This document shows positions 39,231 through 47,903 of a stretch of 64,000 nucleotides of DNA, one piece after another. Location: NCBI RefSeq assembly GCF_004322705.1, contig NZ_SIZZ01000001.1:1240001-1304000 (forward strand), in the 5' to 3' direction. The stretch comes from Dyella terrae (GTDB taxonomy: Bacteria; Pseudomonadota; Gammaproteobacteria; Xanthomonadales; Rhodanobacteraceae). Each line of letters starts with the position of its first letter. Within the stretch, counting starts at the first letter, position 1. Under the pieces are notes generated by a model, which was not told the origin of the DNA, did no database searches, and saw only the letters and a list, made by a program, of their open reading frames with translations. Position numbers and translations under genes: made by a program.

Positions 39231-40766
39231 ATGTCCCACGAAATCCTCAAGGCGCTCGGACTTGGCAACGAGCATTCCGGTACGTATCTCGGTCAGGGCG
39301 AATGGTCCGCGACCAAGGACGCCGGCAGCTTGCAGCCGATCAACCCGGCTACGGGCGACGTCATCGGCACCGTGTTCGCCTCCAGCGCGACCGACTACGA
39401 AACCATCGTCAAGCGCGCCCAGGACGCATTCAAGATCTGGCGCACCACGCCGGCCCCGCAGCGCGGCGAAGCCGTGCGCCTGTGCGGTGAAGCGCTGCGC
39501 AAGCACAAGGATGCCCTCGGCTCTCTGGTCGCCCTGGAAATGGGCAAGATCAAGCCCGAAGGCGACGGCGAAGTGCAGGAAATGATCGACATCGCCGATT
39601 TTGCCGTGGGCCAGAGCCGCATGCTCTACGGCTACACGATGCACTCGGAGCGTCCGGGCCATCGCATGTATGAGCAGTATCAGCCGCTCGGCCTGGTCGG
39701 CATCATCAGTGCATTCAACTTCCCCGTGGCCGTTTGGTCGTGGAATGCCTTCCTCGCCGCCATTTGCGGCGACATCTGCATCTGGAAGCCGTCGCCCAAG
39801 ACGCCGCTGTCGGCCATCGCAACGATGAAGATCTGCAACGAAGCACTGAAGGCCGCCGGTTTCCCCGACATCTTCTTCCTGTTCAACGATGCCGGCACCG
39901 ATCTCTCGCAGGCGTTTGTCGACGACCACCGCATTCCGCTGATCAGCTTCACCGGTTCCACCAAGGTTGGCCGCCATGTCGGCGAGCGCGTCGCCAAGCG
40001 CATGGGTCGCTCGCTGCTCGAACTGGGCGGCAACAACGCCATCATCCTGGACGAAAGCGCCGATCTTAAGCTCGCCATTCCGGCCATCGTGTTTGGTGCC
40101 GTGGGTACGGCCGGCCAGCGTTGCACCACGACGCGTCGCCTGTTCGTCCATGAGTCTCTGGTGGCCGAAGTCACCGACAAGCTGGTCGCCGCATACAAGC
40201 AGGTCGAAGGCAAGATCGGCGATCCGACCCAGGCCACCACCCTGATGGGCCCGCTCAACAGCCAGGACGCCGTGAAGGCCTACCTGGCCGCCGTCGAAAA
40301 GGCCAAAGCCAGCGGCGGCACGATCCTGACCGGTGGCGCTGCCCTTACGGATCGCAAGGGCAACTTCGTCCTGCCGACCATCGTCAGCGGCGTAAAGAAC
40401 AGCGATGAAGTCGTGCAGACCGAAACCTTCGCCCCGATCCTCTACGTCATGCCGTTCAAGACCCTGGACGAAGCCATCGATATGCAGAACGCCGTGCCGC
40501 AGGGCTTGTCCTCGGCGATCTTCACGCAGAACCTGAAGTCGGCGGAGCAGTATCTGTCGGCAGCCGGTTCGGACTGCGGTATCGCCAACGTCAACATCGG
40601 CACCTCGGGAGCGGAGATTGGCGGTGCGTTCGGCGGTGAGAAGGAGACGGGCGGTGGTCGCGAGTCGGGTTCGGACGCATGGAAGGTATACATGCGCCGC
40701 CAGACCAACACCATCAACTACTCCAACTCGTTGCCGCTGGCCCAGGGCATCAAGTTCGACCTGTAA
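39231..40766 (+). CDS. amaB: aldehyde dehydrogenase, ALDH7 type (piperideine-6-carboxylate/aminoadipate semialdehyde dehydrogenase)
   Basis: A 511-residue NAD-dependent enzyme of the antiquitin group. It oxidises alpha-aminoadipate semialdehyde, the open form of piperideine-6-carboxylate, to alpha-aminoadipate in lysine breakdown. The catalytic Cys298 is in [12 protein letters not shown] and Glu264 in LLELGGNNA. The NAD-binding motif is [11 protein letters not shown]. The segments [19 protein letters not shown] and [20 protein letters not shown] are characteristic of ALDH7. It is monocistronic, followed by a GC-rich hairpin. gcdH at 56222 may act in a related lysine or glutarate route, but the two are unlinked. 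Confidence 0.9.
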   Translation: MSHEILKALGLGNEHSGTYLGQGEWSATKDAGSLQPINPATGDVIGTVFASSATDYETIVKRAQDAFKIWRTTPAPQRGEAVRLCGEALRKHKDALGSLVALEMGKIKPEGDGEVQEMIDIADFAVGQSRMLYGYTMHSERPGHRMYEQYQPLGLVGIISAFNFPVAVWSWNAFLAAICGDICIWKPSPKTPLSAIATMKICNEALKAAGFPDIFFLFNDAGTDLSQAFVDDHRIPLISFTGSTKVGRHVGERVAKRMGRSLLELGGNNAIILDESADLKLAIPAIVFGAVGTAGQRCTTTRRLFVHESLVAEVTDKLVAAYKQVEGKIGDPTQATTLMGPLNSQDAVKAYLAAVEKAKASGGTILTGGAALTDRKGNFVLPTIVSGVKNSDEVVQTETFAPILYVMPFKTLDEAIDMQNAVPQGLSSAIFTQNLKSAEQYLSAAGSDCGIANVNIGTSGAEIGGAFGGEKETGGGRESGSDAWKVYMRRQTNTINYSNSLPLAQGIKFDL

Positions 40767-40776
40767 GACCGCAAGG

Positions 40777-40802
40777 CGCGCCCTGGTCAACACCGGGGCG
40801 CG
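40777..40802 (+). other. stem-loop after amaB
   Basis: CGCGCCC at 40777-40783 pairs with GGGCGCG at 40796-40802, and the inner bases GGT/ACC extend the stem. It begins 11 nt after the amaB stop. No T-run follows, so its strength as a terminator is uncertain. Confidence 0.55.
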
Positions 40803-40850
40803 TGCTGCCACCTGACTGCCGGGTCAGCCGGCGCCTGCCAGAGGCTGTAC

Positions 40851-41615
40851 ATGAGCGACTGCCCCCTTCCCCTTCCCGGTTATCGCGTCGTGATCGCCGG
40901 AGGCAGCAAGGGCATCGGTCGCAGCATGGCGCTCGCGTTCGCGCAGGCCGGTGCGGCCGTATCGATTTGCGCACGCGGCGAAACCGCGCTTGAGGCTACC
41001 CGCGAAGCCATTGCCGCCATGGATGTCACGGCTCATGCGCAGCGCTGCGATCTGGCCGACGCCACCGATATCGCCCGCTACATTGAGGCAGCCGCACAGA
41101 CGCTCGGCGGCATCGACGTGCTTATCAACAATGCCAGTGGCTACGGCTTCTCCGATGACGACGCAGGCTGGGAAGCCGGCTTCCAGATAGACCTGATGGC
41201 TGCCGTGCGCGCCTCGCGCGAGGCCTTGCCTCATCTGAAGGCATCCGGTCGCGCCAGCATCATCCACACCAGTTCCATCGCCGCCTTTCATCCGCGCCGG
41301 CACGGCGCCGCTTACGCCGCGGTCAAAGCCGCGCTGAGCCACTACACCACGTCGCAGGCGCTTCAACTGGCTGACGCGGGCATTCGCGTCAACGCCATCG
41401 CCCCAGGCTCCATCGAGTTCGCCGATGGACTTTGGGATCGCCGTCGCGTGGAAGCTCCCGACATGTATCGCAACACCCTGGCCAAGATTCCCTTTGGCCG
41501 TTTTGGCACGCCCGAAGAAATCGCGCACGCCGCACTTTTCCTTGCATCGCCGTTGGCCGGTTGGATCACCGGCCAGACGCTCAGCGTCGACGGCGGTCAA
41601 TCGCTGATGGGGTGA
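40851..41615 (+). CDS. short-chain dehydrogenase/reductase
   Basis: A 254-residue classical SDR. The cofactor motif is GGSKGIGRSMA (NADP or NAD), then NNASGYG, the catalytic Ser in HTSSIAAFH, and Tyr-x3-Lys in AYAAVKAALSHY. PGSIEFADGLW and the end ITGQTLSVDGGQSL are typical. The substrate cannot be predicted. It starts with AGAGG upstream and lies 4 nt before the methyltransferase gene, heading the SDR, methyltransferase, pyrD and murB gene group. Confidence 0.9.
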   Translation: MSDCPLPLPGYRVVIAGGSKGIGRSMALAFAQAGAAVSICARGETALEATREAIAAMDVTAHAQRCDLADATDIARYIEAAAQTLGGIDVLINNASGYGFSDDDAGWEAGFQIDLMAAVRASREALPHLKASGRASIIHTSSIAAFHPRRHGAAYAAVKAALSHYTTSQALQLADAGIRVNAIAPGSIEFADGLWDRRRVEAPDMYRNTLAKIPFGRFGTPEEIAHAALFLASPLAGWITGQTLSVDGGQSLMG

Positions 41616-41619
41616 CGTC

Positions 41620-42387
41620 ATGACCGACCTGCAGTCCACCGAGCGTTTCAGCAATCGCGTCGACAACTACGTGCGCTATCGACCTGACTATCCGCGCGCG
41701 ATGCTCCAGTGGCTCGAGCACGAACACGGTGTCAATCCGCGCTGGCTGGTGGCCGACATCGGCGCCGGCACAGGCATCTCCAGCAAGCTGTTCCTCGATG
41801 GCGACTACAAGGTCATTGCCATCGAACCCAACGCAGCGATGCGCGGGGCCGCCGAACGCTGGCTGGGCCACGACGAACATTTCCGCTCGCTGGATGGCCG
41901 TGCCGATGCAACGGGCCTCGCGGCGGCCAGCGTGGACCTGGTCTCCGTGGCGCAGGCGTTCCACTGGTTCGATCAGGACGCGGCACGCCACGAGTTTCAC
42001 CGCATCCTGCGCCCCCATGGCCTGGCCGCCATCTACTGGAACACGCGGCGCCTGGTGGGCACGCCTTTCCTGGAAGGTTACGAAGCGCTATTGGTCGAAT
42101 ACGGCATCGATTACACCAGCGTTGCCGAACGCTACGGCGACGACGACATGATGCGTCAGTGGTTCGGTGATGGCTTCCGTGGTTCGGCATCGTTCGATCA
42201 CCGCCAACTGCTGGACTACGACGCACTGAAGGGCCGCCTGCTGTCTTCGTCGTACATGCCGACCGAAGGCCATCCGAATCACGAACCGATGCTCGTCGCC
42301 TTGCGCAAACTCTTCGACGCGACAGCCCAGGACGGGCACATCAGCTTCGACTACGACACCCGAATTTTCGTGGGATATCCCGGCTAA
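41620..42387 (+). CDS. class I SAM-dependent methyltransferase
   Basis: A 255-residue methyltransferase type 11/25 protein. The SAM motif I is [15 protein letters not shown], with an acidic residue after strand 2 in [12 protein letters not shown]. The motif IV region is [18 protein letters not shown]. The segment AQAFHWF is common in small-molecule methyltransferases of the UbiE/Tam type. The target is unknown. It is spaced 4 nt from the SDR gene and 2 nt from pyrD, so the three are cotranscribed. Confidence 0.88.
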   Translation: MTDLQSTERFSNRVDNYVRYRPDYPRAMLQWLEHEHGVNPRWLVADIGAGTGISSKLFLDGDYKVIAIEPNAAMRGAAERWLGHDEHFRSLDGRADATGLAAASVDLVSVAQAFHWFDQDAARHEFHRILRPHGLAAIYWNTRRLVGTPFLEGYEALLVEYGIDYTSVAERYGDDDMMRQWFGDGFRGSASFDHRQLLDYDALKGRLLSSSYMPTEGHPNHEPMLVALRKLFDATAQDGHISFDYDTRIFVGYPG

Positions 42388-42389
42388 CC

Positions 42390-43427
42390 ATGTACTCCTT
42401 CCTACGCCCCTTGCTGTTCACCCTGGACGCCGAGTCTGCGCATCGCGCCACGCTCTACGGCCTGGACGTCGCCCATCGCAGCAACCTGATGTCGCTGGTG
42501 GCGCGCCCGCCGGAAGACCTGCCCGTGGACGTCTTCGGCATTCGATTCCCGAATCCCGTGGGCCTCGCTGCCGGCCTGGACAAGAACGCGGACCATCTCG
42601 ACGCACTGGGCGCTCTCGGTTTTGGTTTCGTGGAGGTGGGCACGACTACGCCACGTCCGCAGCCGGGCAATGACAAGCCGCGCATGTTTCGTCTGCCGAA
42701 GTACGAAGCGGTGATCAATCGCCTTGGCTTCAACAATGCCGGCGTCGATGCACTGGTGCGCAATGTGCAGAAGTCGAGCTTCCGCGGCGTGCTTGGCATC
42801 AACATTGGCAAGAACAAGGACACGCCCAATGACAAGGCGGTCGACGATTACCTGTTCTGCCTGGAGCGCGTGTACGCGCACGCCAGCTATGTCACGGTGA
42901 ATATTTCCTCGCCGAACACACAGGGACTGCGCGACCTTCAGGAAGAGGCGACCCTTCGCCGCTTCATCGAAACGTTGCGCGAAGCGCAGGAACGTCTTGG
43001 CTCGCAGTCGGGCAAGCGCAAGCCGATGTTGCTGAAGATTGCACCGGACCTGAGCGAGATCGAACTCGACGCCATCGCTGAAGTGCTGCTCGCCGCACGC
43101 GTCGATGGGGTGATCTGCACCAACACGACCATCGATCACTCGTCGGTCGCCAGCGATCCGCACGGCAACGAGATGGGAGGCCTTTCCGGCAAGCCCTTGT
43201 TCGCGCGCTCCACCGCCGTGCTGCATGGCATGCGCCAGCGGCTCGGCGAGCAAGTCGGGATCATTGGCGTCGGCGGCATCCTCGATGGAAGCAATGCCGT
43301 CGAGAAGCTGGATGCCGGCGCCCGCCTGGTGCAGATCTATTCGGGCATGGTGTATCGCGGCCCTGCCCTGGTGGCCGAATGCGTGGAAGAAATTCGCCGT
43401 CAGCGCGGAGCCTCGTATGGGTTTTGA
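42390..43427 (+). CDS. pyrD: quinone-dependent dihydroorotate dehydrogenase (class 2)
   Basis: A 345-residue peripheral membrane flavoenzyme that oxidises dihydroorotate to orotate in pyrimidine synthesis and passes electrons to quinone. The N-terminal helix [18 protein letters not shown] is the class 2 membrane and quinone-entry segment. FMN and substrate motifs are [41 protein letters not shown] (with the catalytic Ser) and [17 protein letters not shown]. The stop overlaps murB by 11 bp. Confidence 0.97.
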   Translation: MYSFLRPLLFTLDAESAHRATLYGLDVAHRSNLMSLVARPPEDLPVDVFGIRFPNPVGLAAGLDKNADHLDALGALGFGFVEVGTTTPRPQPGNDKPRMFRLPKYEAVINRLGFNNAGVDALVRNVQKSSFRGVLGINIGKNKDTPNDKAVDDYLFCLERVYAHASYVTVNISSPNTQGLRDLQEEATLRRFIETLREAQERLGSQSGKRKPMLLKIAPDLSEIELDAIAEVLLAARVDGVICTNTTIDHSSVASDPHGNEMGGLSGKPLFARSTAVLHGMRQRLGEQVGIIGVGGILDGSNAVEKLDAGARLVQIYSGMVYRGPALVAECVEEIRRQRGASYGF

Positions 43428-44457
43428 GCGCGTGGATATGGGCGGCTACTCGTTGATCGAAAATGCTCCACTGGGTCAGCGCAACACGCTGCGCGTCAAT
43501 GCGCGTGCGCGCTTGCTGGCCGAGATCAGGGAATCGGCGAAGCTGCCGGAAATCCTGGATTTCCCCGCGGTTCGCCAGGGCAAGCTGCTGGTCCTTGGCG
43601 AAGGCAGCAACATGTTGTTCACCGGCGACTTTGACGGCACCGTCCTCGCCATGGCGACGCGTGGCGTGCATGTCGAGGAAGATGGCGACATCGCGCGTAT
43701 TGCCGTAGCCGCCGGCGAGCGTTGGGATGATTTTGTCCGGTGGACGCTGGGCCAGGGCTTTGCGGGCCTGGAGAATCTCATTCTGATTCCCGGCACCGTG
43801 GGTGCGGCACCGATCCAGAACATCGGCGCCTATGGCACTGAGGTCGCGGAGTTCATCGAGAGTGTTGAAGCCTGGGACACGAAGGAGCGCCGCGTTGCCG
43901 TGCTCGATCGCCAGGCGTGCGCCTTTGCATACCGGGACTCCGTGTTCAAGCACGAGCCGGGGCGCTATATCGTCACCGCCGTGAAGTTCGCGCTGCCGCG
44001 TTCGCGCGAGCTGCGACTGGACTACGCGGGCATTCGTGAAGAACTGGCGCGCATGGGCATCGAGCGGCCGGCGCCGTTCCACGTTGCCGAAGCCGTCGTG
44101 CATTTGCGGACGCGCAAGTTGCCGGACCCGGCCGTGATTGGCAATGCCGGTAGCTTTTTCAAGAATCCCATCGTCGATGCCAGCGTGGGCGAGGCTTTGA
44201 AGGCCGCGCATCCGGAGTTGGTGTCGTGGGTGGGATCGGATGGACGCTGGAAGCTGTCGGCCGCATGGTTGATCGAACAGGCCGGATTCAAGGGTGACCG
44301 CGACGGCGATGCGGGGATTTCGAATCGTCATGCGCTGGTGCTGGTCAATCACGGCCAGGCGACAGGGCCGCAGCTTTGGGGCTTTGCACAGCGTGTGATT
44401 GAAGGCGTGCGCGGAAAGTTTGGCGTGACGCTGGAACCGGAGCCGGTGGTGGTTTGA
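43417..44457 (+). CDS. murB: UDP-N-acetylenolpyruvoylglucosamine reductase
   Basis: A 346-residue FAD enzyme that reduces the enolpyruvyl group to make UDP-MurNAc for peptidoglycan. FAD-binding features are [17 protein letters not shown] and [20 protein letters not shown]. The catalytic set is Arg in [10 protein letters not shown], Ser in NAGSFFKNP and the C-terminal Glu in LEPEPVVV, as in type I MurB of E. coli. The start at 43417 has GGAG at good spacing and overlaps pyrD; an ATG at 43438 would remove seven residues. The stop codon TGA is also part of the first copy of the downstream tandem repeat. Confidence 0.96.
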   Translation: MGFERVDMGGYSLIENAPLGQRNTLRVNARARLLAEIRESAKLPEILDFPAVRQGKLLVLGEGSNMLFTGDFDGTVLAMATRGVHVEEDGDIARIAVAAGERWDDFVRWTLGQGFAGLENLILIPGTVGAAPIQNIGAYGTEVAEFIESVEAWDTKERRVAVLDRQACAFAYRDSVFKHEPGRYIVTAVKFALPRSRELRLDYAGIREELARMGIERPAPFHVAEAVVHLRTRKLPDPAVIGNAGSFFKNPIVDASVGEALKAAHPELVSWVGSDGRWKLSAAWLIEQAGFKGDRDGDAGISNRHALVLVNHGQATGPQLWGFAQRVIEGVRGKFGVTLEPEPVVV

Positions 44458-44873
44458 GGCTTGGCTCATGCGTGGTCGCCGATGGATTCCGGCTTTCGCC
44501 GGAATGACATCGAGATGAGAGTCTTTGCCTACCTAGTGCAGCTACCGCGTCTGATGGTGCGTTTCCGTCGCAGCTTGAGGCTTGGCTCATACGTGGTCGC
44601 CGTGGATTCCGGCTTTCGCCGGAATGACGTCGAGATGAGAGTCTTTGCCTACCTAGTACAGCTACCGCGTCTGATGGTGCGTTTCCGTCGCAGCTTGAGG
44701 CTTGGCTCATACGTGGTCGCCCGTGGATTCCGGCTTTCGCCGGAATGACGTCAAGATGAGAGTCTTTGCCTACCTAGTGCAGCTACCGCGTCTGAGGGCG
44801 CGTTTCCGCCGCAGCTTGAGGCTTGGCACATGCGTGGTTGCCGATGGATTCCGGCTTTCGCCGGAATGACGTC
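44454..44873. repeat. tandem array of a ~121-bp unit, about 3.5 copies
   Basis: Units begin at 44454 (121 nt), 44575 (120 nt), 44695 (121 nt) and 44816 (partial, about 58 nt). Each starts TTGAGGCTTGGC and carries a 20-nt palindrome about 32 nt in. The rest, with GTCTTTGCCTACCTAGT and GTCTGATGGTGCGTTTCCG, is nearly identical between full units, with only a few base differences. The array begins on the murB stop codon. The units are too long and lack the spacer/repeat structure of CRISPR. They look like recent duplications of a palindrome-bearing interspersed element. Confidence 0.9.
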
Positions 44874-45231
44874 CAGTTGAAAACCAACATTACTCCTGAA
44901 CGCTGTTCACTCCGATAGCGCGACCGGTCAGTCGAGGTCACTCTTCATGTCGTCATTCCGGCGAAAGCCGGAATCCACTGGCGACAAGGCACATCCGAAC
45001 GAAAAATCACACCCTGCGTCTACATTCACGCGGAAAGTCTGAGGTGATACCGGAGTCTGAGTTGGCAGTAGATTGAGGCGACCTTTCAGCGCGGTCGCCC
45101 CTGGATTCCGGCTTTCGCCGGAATGACGTCGCGTTGAGGATCGGCCTTACTCCTGAACGCAGTTCACGCCGATAGCGCGACTTTTCAGCCGGCGTCACGC
45201 TTCATGTCGTCATTCCGGCGAAAGCCGGAAT
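44486..45231. repeat. seven copies of a 20-nt REP-like palindrome
   Basis: Copies with arms ATTCCGGC and GCCGGAAT lie at 44486-44505, 44606-44625, 44727-44746, 44848-44867, 44955-44974, 45105-45124 and 45212-45231. The loop is TTTC in five copies and GAAA in the fifth and seventh, so those two are inverted. Flanking bases are conserved too (GG before and GAC after in the forward copies). This is the REP-like element often seen scattered through proteobacterial genomes. All arms appear perfect, which suggests selection or recent spread. Confidence 0.93.
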
Positions 45232-45289
45232 CCACTGGCGACAAGGCATGTCCAAGCGAAAAATCACCCCCTGCGTCTACATGCTTGCA
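44846..45289. repeat. two copies of a paired inverted-palindrome module, 257 bp apart
   Basis: Module 1 has palindromes at 44848 (forward) and 44955 (inverted); module 2 at 45105 and 45212. In both the spacer between palindromes is 87 nt and shares TTACTCCTGAACGC and CCGATAGCGCGAC. After the inverted copy both read CCACTGGCGACAAGGCA and then the first codons of a GIY-YIG gene. Module 2 leads into the intact gene at 45248, and module 1 into a decayed copy. This is a REPIN-like composite joined to a gene. Confidence 0.85.
44991..45027 (+). pseudogene. 5' remnant of a second GIY-YIG gene
   Basis: About 37 bases align with the first 12 codons of the GIY-YIG gene at 45248-45284. Shared stretches are GAAAAATCAC and CCCTGCGTCTACAT. 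The start codon is changed from ATG to ACA. After CTACAT the sequence no longer resembles the gene and runs into the next palindrome at 45105. It is a truncated, untranslated relic. Confidence 0.7.
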
Positions 45290-45559
45290 AGTCGGCCCCA
45301 AGGCACGCTTTACATTGGCGTGACCGGCAATCTTCTGAGGCGCGTATGGGAGCACCGGACATACGTCGCTGACGGCTTCACAAAGCGGTACAACATCCAC
45401 CAACTCGTGTGGTTCGAAGAACACCCCATCATGATGTCCGCCATCAAACGCGAGACGAACCTCAAGGACTGGCGCCGTGCTTGGAAGTTTCAACTGATCC
45501 AGGCTGAGAATCCCCATTGGGAGGATCTCTACCCTCGCCTGCTGGATGATTCCCGTTGA
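45248..45559 (+). CDS. small GIY-YIG domain nuclease
   Basis: A 103-residue single-domain GIY-YIG protein (UvrC N-terminal-like, the UPF0213/YhbQ neighbourhood). The motif reads as CVYMLAS then GTLYIGVTGNLLRRVWEHR, with the catalytic-type Tyr residues and Arg. The segment GFTKRYNIHQLVWFEEHP and the later Glu in AIKRETNLKDWRR are as in the family. It directly abuts palindromic repeats: the last palindrome ends 16 nt before the ATG. Its stop is adjacent to the convergent MFS gene stop. The cellular role is unknown; a link to the repeats is a hypothesis. Confidence 0.9.
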   Translation: MSKRKITPCVYMLASRPQGTLYIGVTGNLLRRVWEHRTYVADGFTKRYNIHQLVWFEEHPIMMSAIKRETNLKDWRRAWKFQLIQAENPHWEDLYPRLLDDSR

Positions 45560-46789
45560 TCACGCCCTCTTTCGCCTCCCCTCTACATCCGGCAAAAACA
45601 CCGTCGCCACGCCAATCAACGGCAGATACGCACAAATCTGATACACGTAATCGATGCCCTGTGCATCCGCGATCCGCCCCAGCACCGCGGCACCGATGCC
45701 GCCCATGCCGAACGCAAATCCGAAGAACAAGCCTGAGATCATCCCCACGCGCCCCGGGATCAACTCCTGCGCGTAGACGAGGATGGCCGAGAAAGCCGAT
45801 GACAGGATCAGGCCGATAATCACCGTAAGCACACCGGTCCACATCAGGCTGGCATGCGGCAGCAGCATCGAGAACGGCGCCACGCCCAGGATCGACACCC
45901 AGATCACCCACTTGCGCCCCACGCGATCGCCCACGGGCCCGCCGATCAGCGAACCGGCCGCCACCGCAAACAGGAACACGAACAAATGCGTCTGCGCGTT
46001 CTGCACGGACACGCCGAATTTATGGATCAGGTAGAACGTGTAATAGCTGCTGAGGCTGGCCAGGTAGAAGTACTTGGAGAAGATCAACAACCCGAGAATC
46101 GCCAGGGACCACGCCACCTGCGACTTCGTCAGCGAGACATCCAACGCATGCCGCGCCCTGGGCTTGCCGCGCACCGCATGATGCGCCGCATACCATTTGC
46201 TCACCTGCACCAGCACCACGATGGCCAGCAAGGCGGCAAGGGAGAACCACGCCACGCTACCCCGCCCATGCGGCACGATGATCCATGCCGCCAGCAACGG
46301 CCCCAACGACGCCCCCGTATTGCCGCCCACCTGGAAGAGCGACTGTGCAAGGCCATGCTTGCCGCCTGAAGCCATGCGCGCCACTCGCGACGATTCCGGA
46401 TGGAACACCGAGGAACCGGTGCCGACGAGTGCCGCAGCCACCAGCAACACCGTGAAGTTCGGCGCCGTCGCCAACAGCAGCAATCCGCACAGCGTGAACC
46501 CCATGCCAATGGGCAGTGAATACGGCATCGGCTTGCGATCGGTCACCATGCCGACCAGCGGCTGCAGCAACGACGCCGTGATCTGGTAGGTCAGCGTGAT
46601 CAGGCCCACCTGGGCAAAGCTCAGGTGGAAGCCGTCCTTGAGGATCGGGTAGATCGCCAGGATCAACGACTGGATCATGTCGTTGAGCAGATGCGAGAAG
46701 CTGATCGCCCCAATGATCCCGTATTCGGTGGCGTGTTCCTGCCGGGCGGCCGGAGCGGAAAGCTGCACTTCTTCGACGCGGGTTTGCAT
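45560..46789 (-). CDS. MFS transporter (Fsr/fosmidomycin-resistance type)
   Basis: A 409-residue, 12-helix drug exporter of the major facilitator superfamily. It resembles E. coli Fsr: ISFSHLLNDMIQSLILAIYPILK in helix 1, PLVGMVTDRKP in the loop 2-3 motif, and VGTGSSVFHPESSRVARMASGG in helices 4-5. GGPVGDRVGRKWVIW is the second-half loop motif. The start at 46789 removes a 39-residue N-terminal run that looks non-coding. It is divergent from an AraC regulator, which probably controls it. The substrate is not known. Confidence 0.92.
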   Translation of the reverse strand: MQTRVEEVQLSAPAARQEHATEYGIIGAISFSHLLNDMIQSLILAIYPILKDGFHLSFAQVGLITLTYQITASLLQPLVGMVTDRKPMPYSLPIGMGFTLCGLLLLATAPNFTVLLVAAALVGTGSSVFHPESSRVARMASGGKHGLAQSLFQVGGNTGASLGPLLAAWIIVPHGRGSVAWFSLAALLAIVVLVQVSKWYAAHHAVRGKPRARHALDVSLTKSQVAWSLAILGLLIFSKYFYLASLSSYYTFYLIHKFGVSVQNAQTHLFVFLFAVAAGSLIGGPVGDRVGRKWVIWVSILGVAPFSMLLPHASLMWTGVLTVIIGLILSSAFSAILVYAQELIPGRVGMISGLFFGFAFGMGGIGAAVLGRIADAQGIDYVYQICAYLPLIGVATVFLPDVEGRRKRA

Positions 46790-46908
46790 GGGGGCCTGGA
46801 TGCTTGATCGGGGAAAGCCGGTGCGGGCCGGCAAGGCGTGAACGTTAATGCCGCGGCGGGCGGCCCGCGCGCGCCAAAGGGTCAATTTCTGTAGAATTTG
46901 GGCCAATC

Positions 46909-47730
46909 ATGAGACAAACCCGCATTACCGGCTACGAGGACACCCCGCGCGACGTCGTCGCGACGGGCAACGACTATCCCTCGCACTTCGTCCTTCCGGC
47001 CCATCACCACAAGCGGAATCAGTTGCTTTACGCGGCCACGGGCGTATTCAAGGCGATCACCTCTGAAGGCACCTGGGTCGTGCCTCCCCGCCGCGCACTA
47101 TGGATTCCCTCGGGCGTGACGCACGAGGTGCACATGGATGGCGCGGTCAGCACCCGCAGCGCCTATGTCAGCCCGGAGGCTGCCCAGGCGCGCCAGCTTT
47201 GGCAGCGCTGTGAGGTCATCACCGTGTCGCCCCTGCTCCATGAATTGCTGCAGGTGGCCGTCGATCTTCCGGCCCTGTACGACACCACCGGTCGCGATGG
47301 CCGGGTGATGAACCTGCTGCTCGACGAAATCTGCACCATGCCCACCATGGCGCTTAACACGCCGCTGCCGGCAGACAAGCGTCTTTACGCGTTATGTCGG
47401 GCGATGCTCGATGCACCATCACTCGACGTGGACATCGACGCGATGGCGCTCAAGGCCGGCATGAGCCGGCGCAACTTCACCCGCCTGTTCCGCGAACAGA
47501 CGGGCATGAGTTTCGCCGCGTGGCGACAGCAGGCGTGCCTGTTGGCGGCTTTGACGCGACTCGCGCGCGGTGAGTCGATCACGCAGGTGGCCTTCGACCT
47601 CGGATATGGCAGCGCCAGCGCGTTCAGTGCGGCCTTCAGGCGGGTGTTGGGGGCGCCGCCCAGCCGCTTCCTCGAAGGCGACCAGCCGGCACCCGCCTCC
47701 TCGCCCGACACACAACCCCTGATCTACTGA
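46909..47730 (+). CDS. AraC-family transcriptional regulator (cupin sensor + HTH)
   Basis: A 273-residue regulator. The N-terminal AraC_binding cupin (about 25-110) contains LPAHHHKRNQLLYAATG and PPRRALWIPSGVTHEV. The C-terminal double helix-turn-helix contains MALKAGMSRRNFTRLFREQTGMSF and ITQVAFDLGYGSASAFSAAFRRVLG. It has the layout of NimR/YeaM regulators, which sit divergent from an MFS exporter and control it. Here it is likewise divergent from an Fsr-type exporter across 119 bp. Imperfect symmetry around AATTTCTGTAGAATTT at 46881-46896 may be its operator. Confidence 0.92.
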   Translation: MRQTRITGYEDTPRDVVATGNDYPSHFVLPAHHHKRNQLLYAATGVFKAITSEGTWVVPPRRALWIPSGVTHEVHMDGAVSTRSAYVSPEAAQARQLWQRCEVITVSPLLHELLQVAVDLPALYDTTGRDGRVMNLLLDEICTMPTMALNTPLPADKRLYALCRAMLDAPSLDVDIDAMALKAGMSRRNFTRLFREQTGMSFAAWRQQACLLAALTRLARGESITQVAFDLGYGSASAFSAAFRRVLGAPPSRFLEGDQPAPASSPDTQPLIY

Positions 47731-47759
47731 ATGTCGCGACGGAACACCGACCAAGGAAT

Positions 47760-47777
47760 GTGTCATTTCTGTGTCAA
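47760..47777 (+). promoter_or_regulatory. Pho box upstream of ppk1
   Basis: Two 7-bp direct repeats, GTGTCAT (47760-47766) and GTGTCAA (47771-47777), are separated by 4 bp. This is the 11-bp period and spacing of PhoB sites (consensus CTGTCAT, 4 bp, CTGTCAT). The site lies about 127 nt before the ppk1 start codon. Induction under phosphate starvation is expected, as for ppk in E. coli. Confidence 0.65.
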
Positions 47778-47903
47778 AACCATATCGCATCATGAGTGCA
47801 CTTCCTTCGTCGCGTGGACGAAGTCTGAACATGCACGCGCCGGCGACGGGGTAGCATGGTAGTTCTCCATGCGACTAGTCCGAGCCAGGAGCCAAGGTCC
47901 GAC

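Noticed and set aside
44345-44710. Open frame on the minus strand that encodes a repeated HSGESRNP peptide
   Set aside because: It is the translation of the tandem palindrome repeats and runs antisense into murB. It has no ribosome site and its composition is set by the repeat.
44454-44873. Possible CRISPR array
   Set aside because: The repeated unit is about 121 bp with no unique spacers, the whole unit is repeated, and no cas genes are present.
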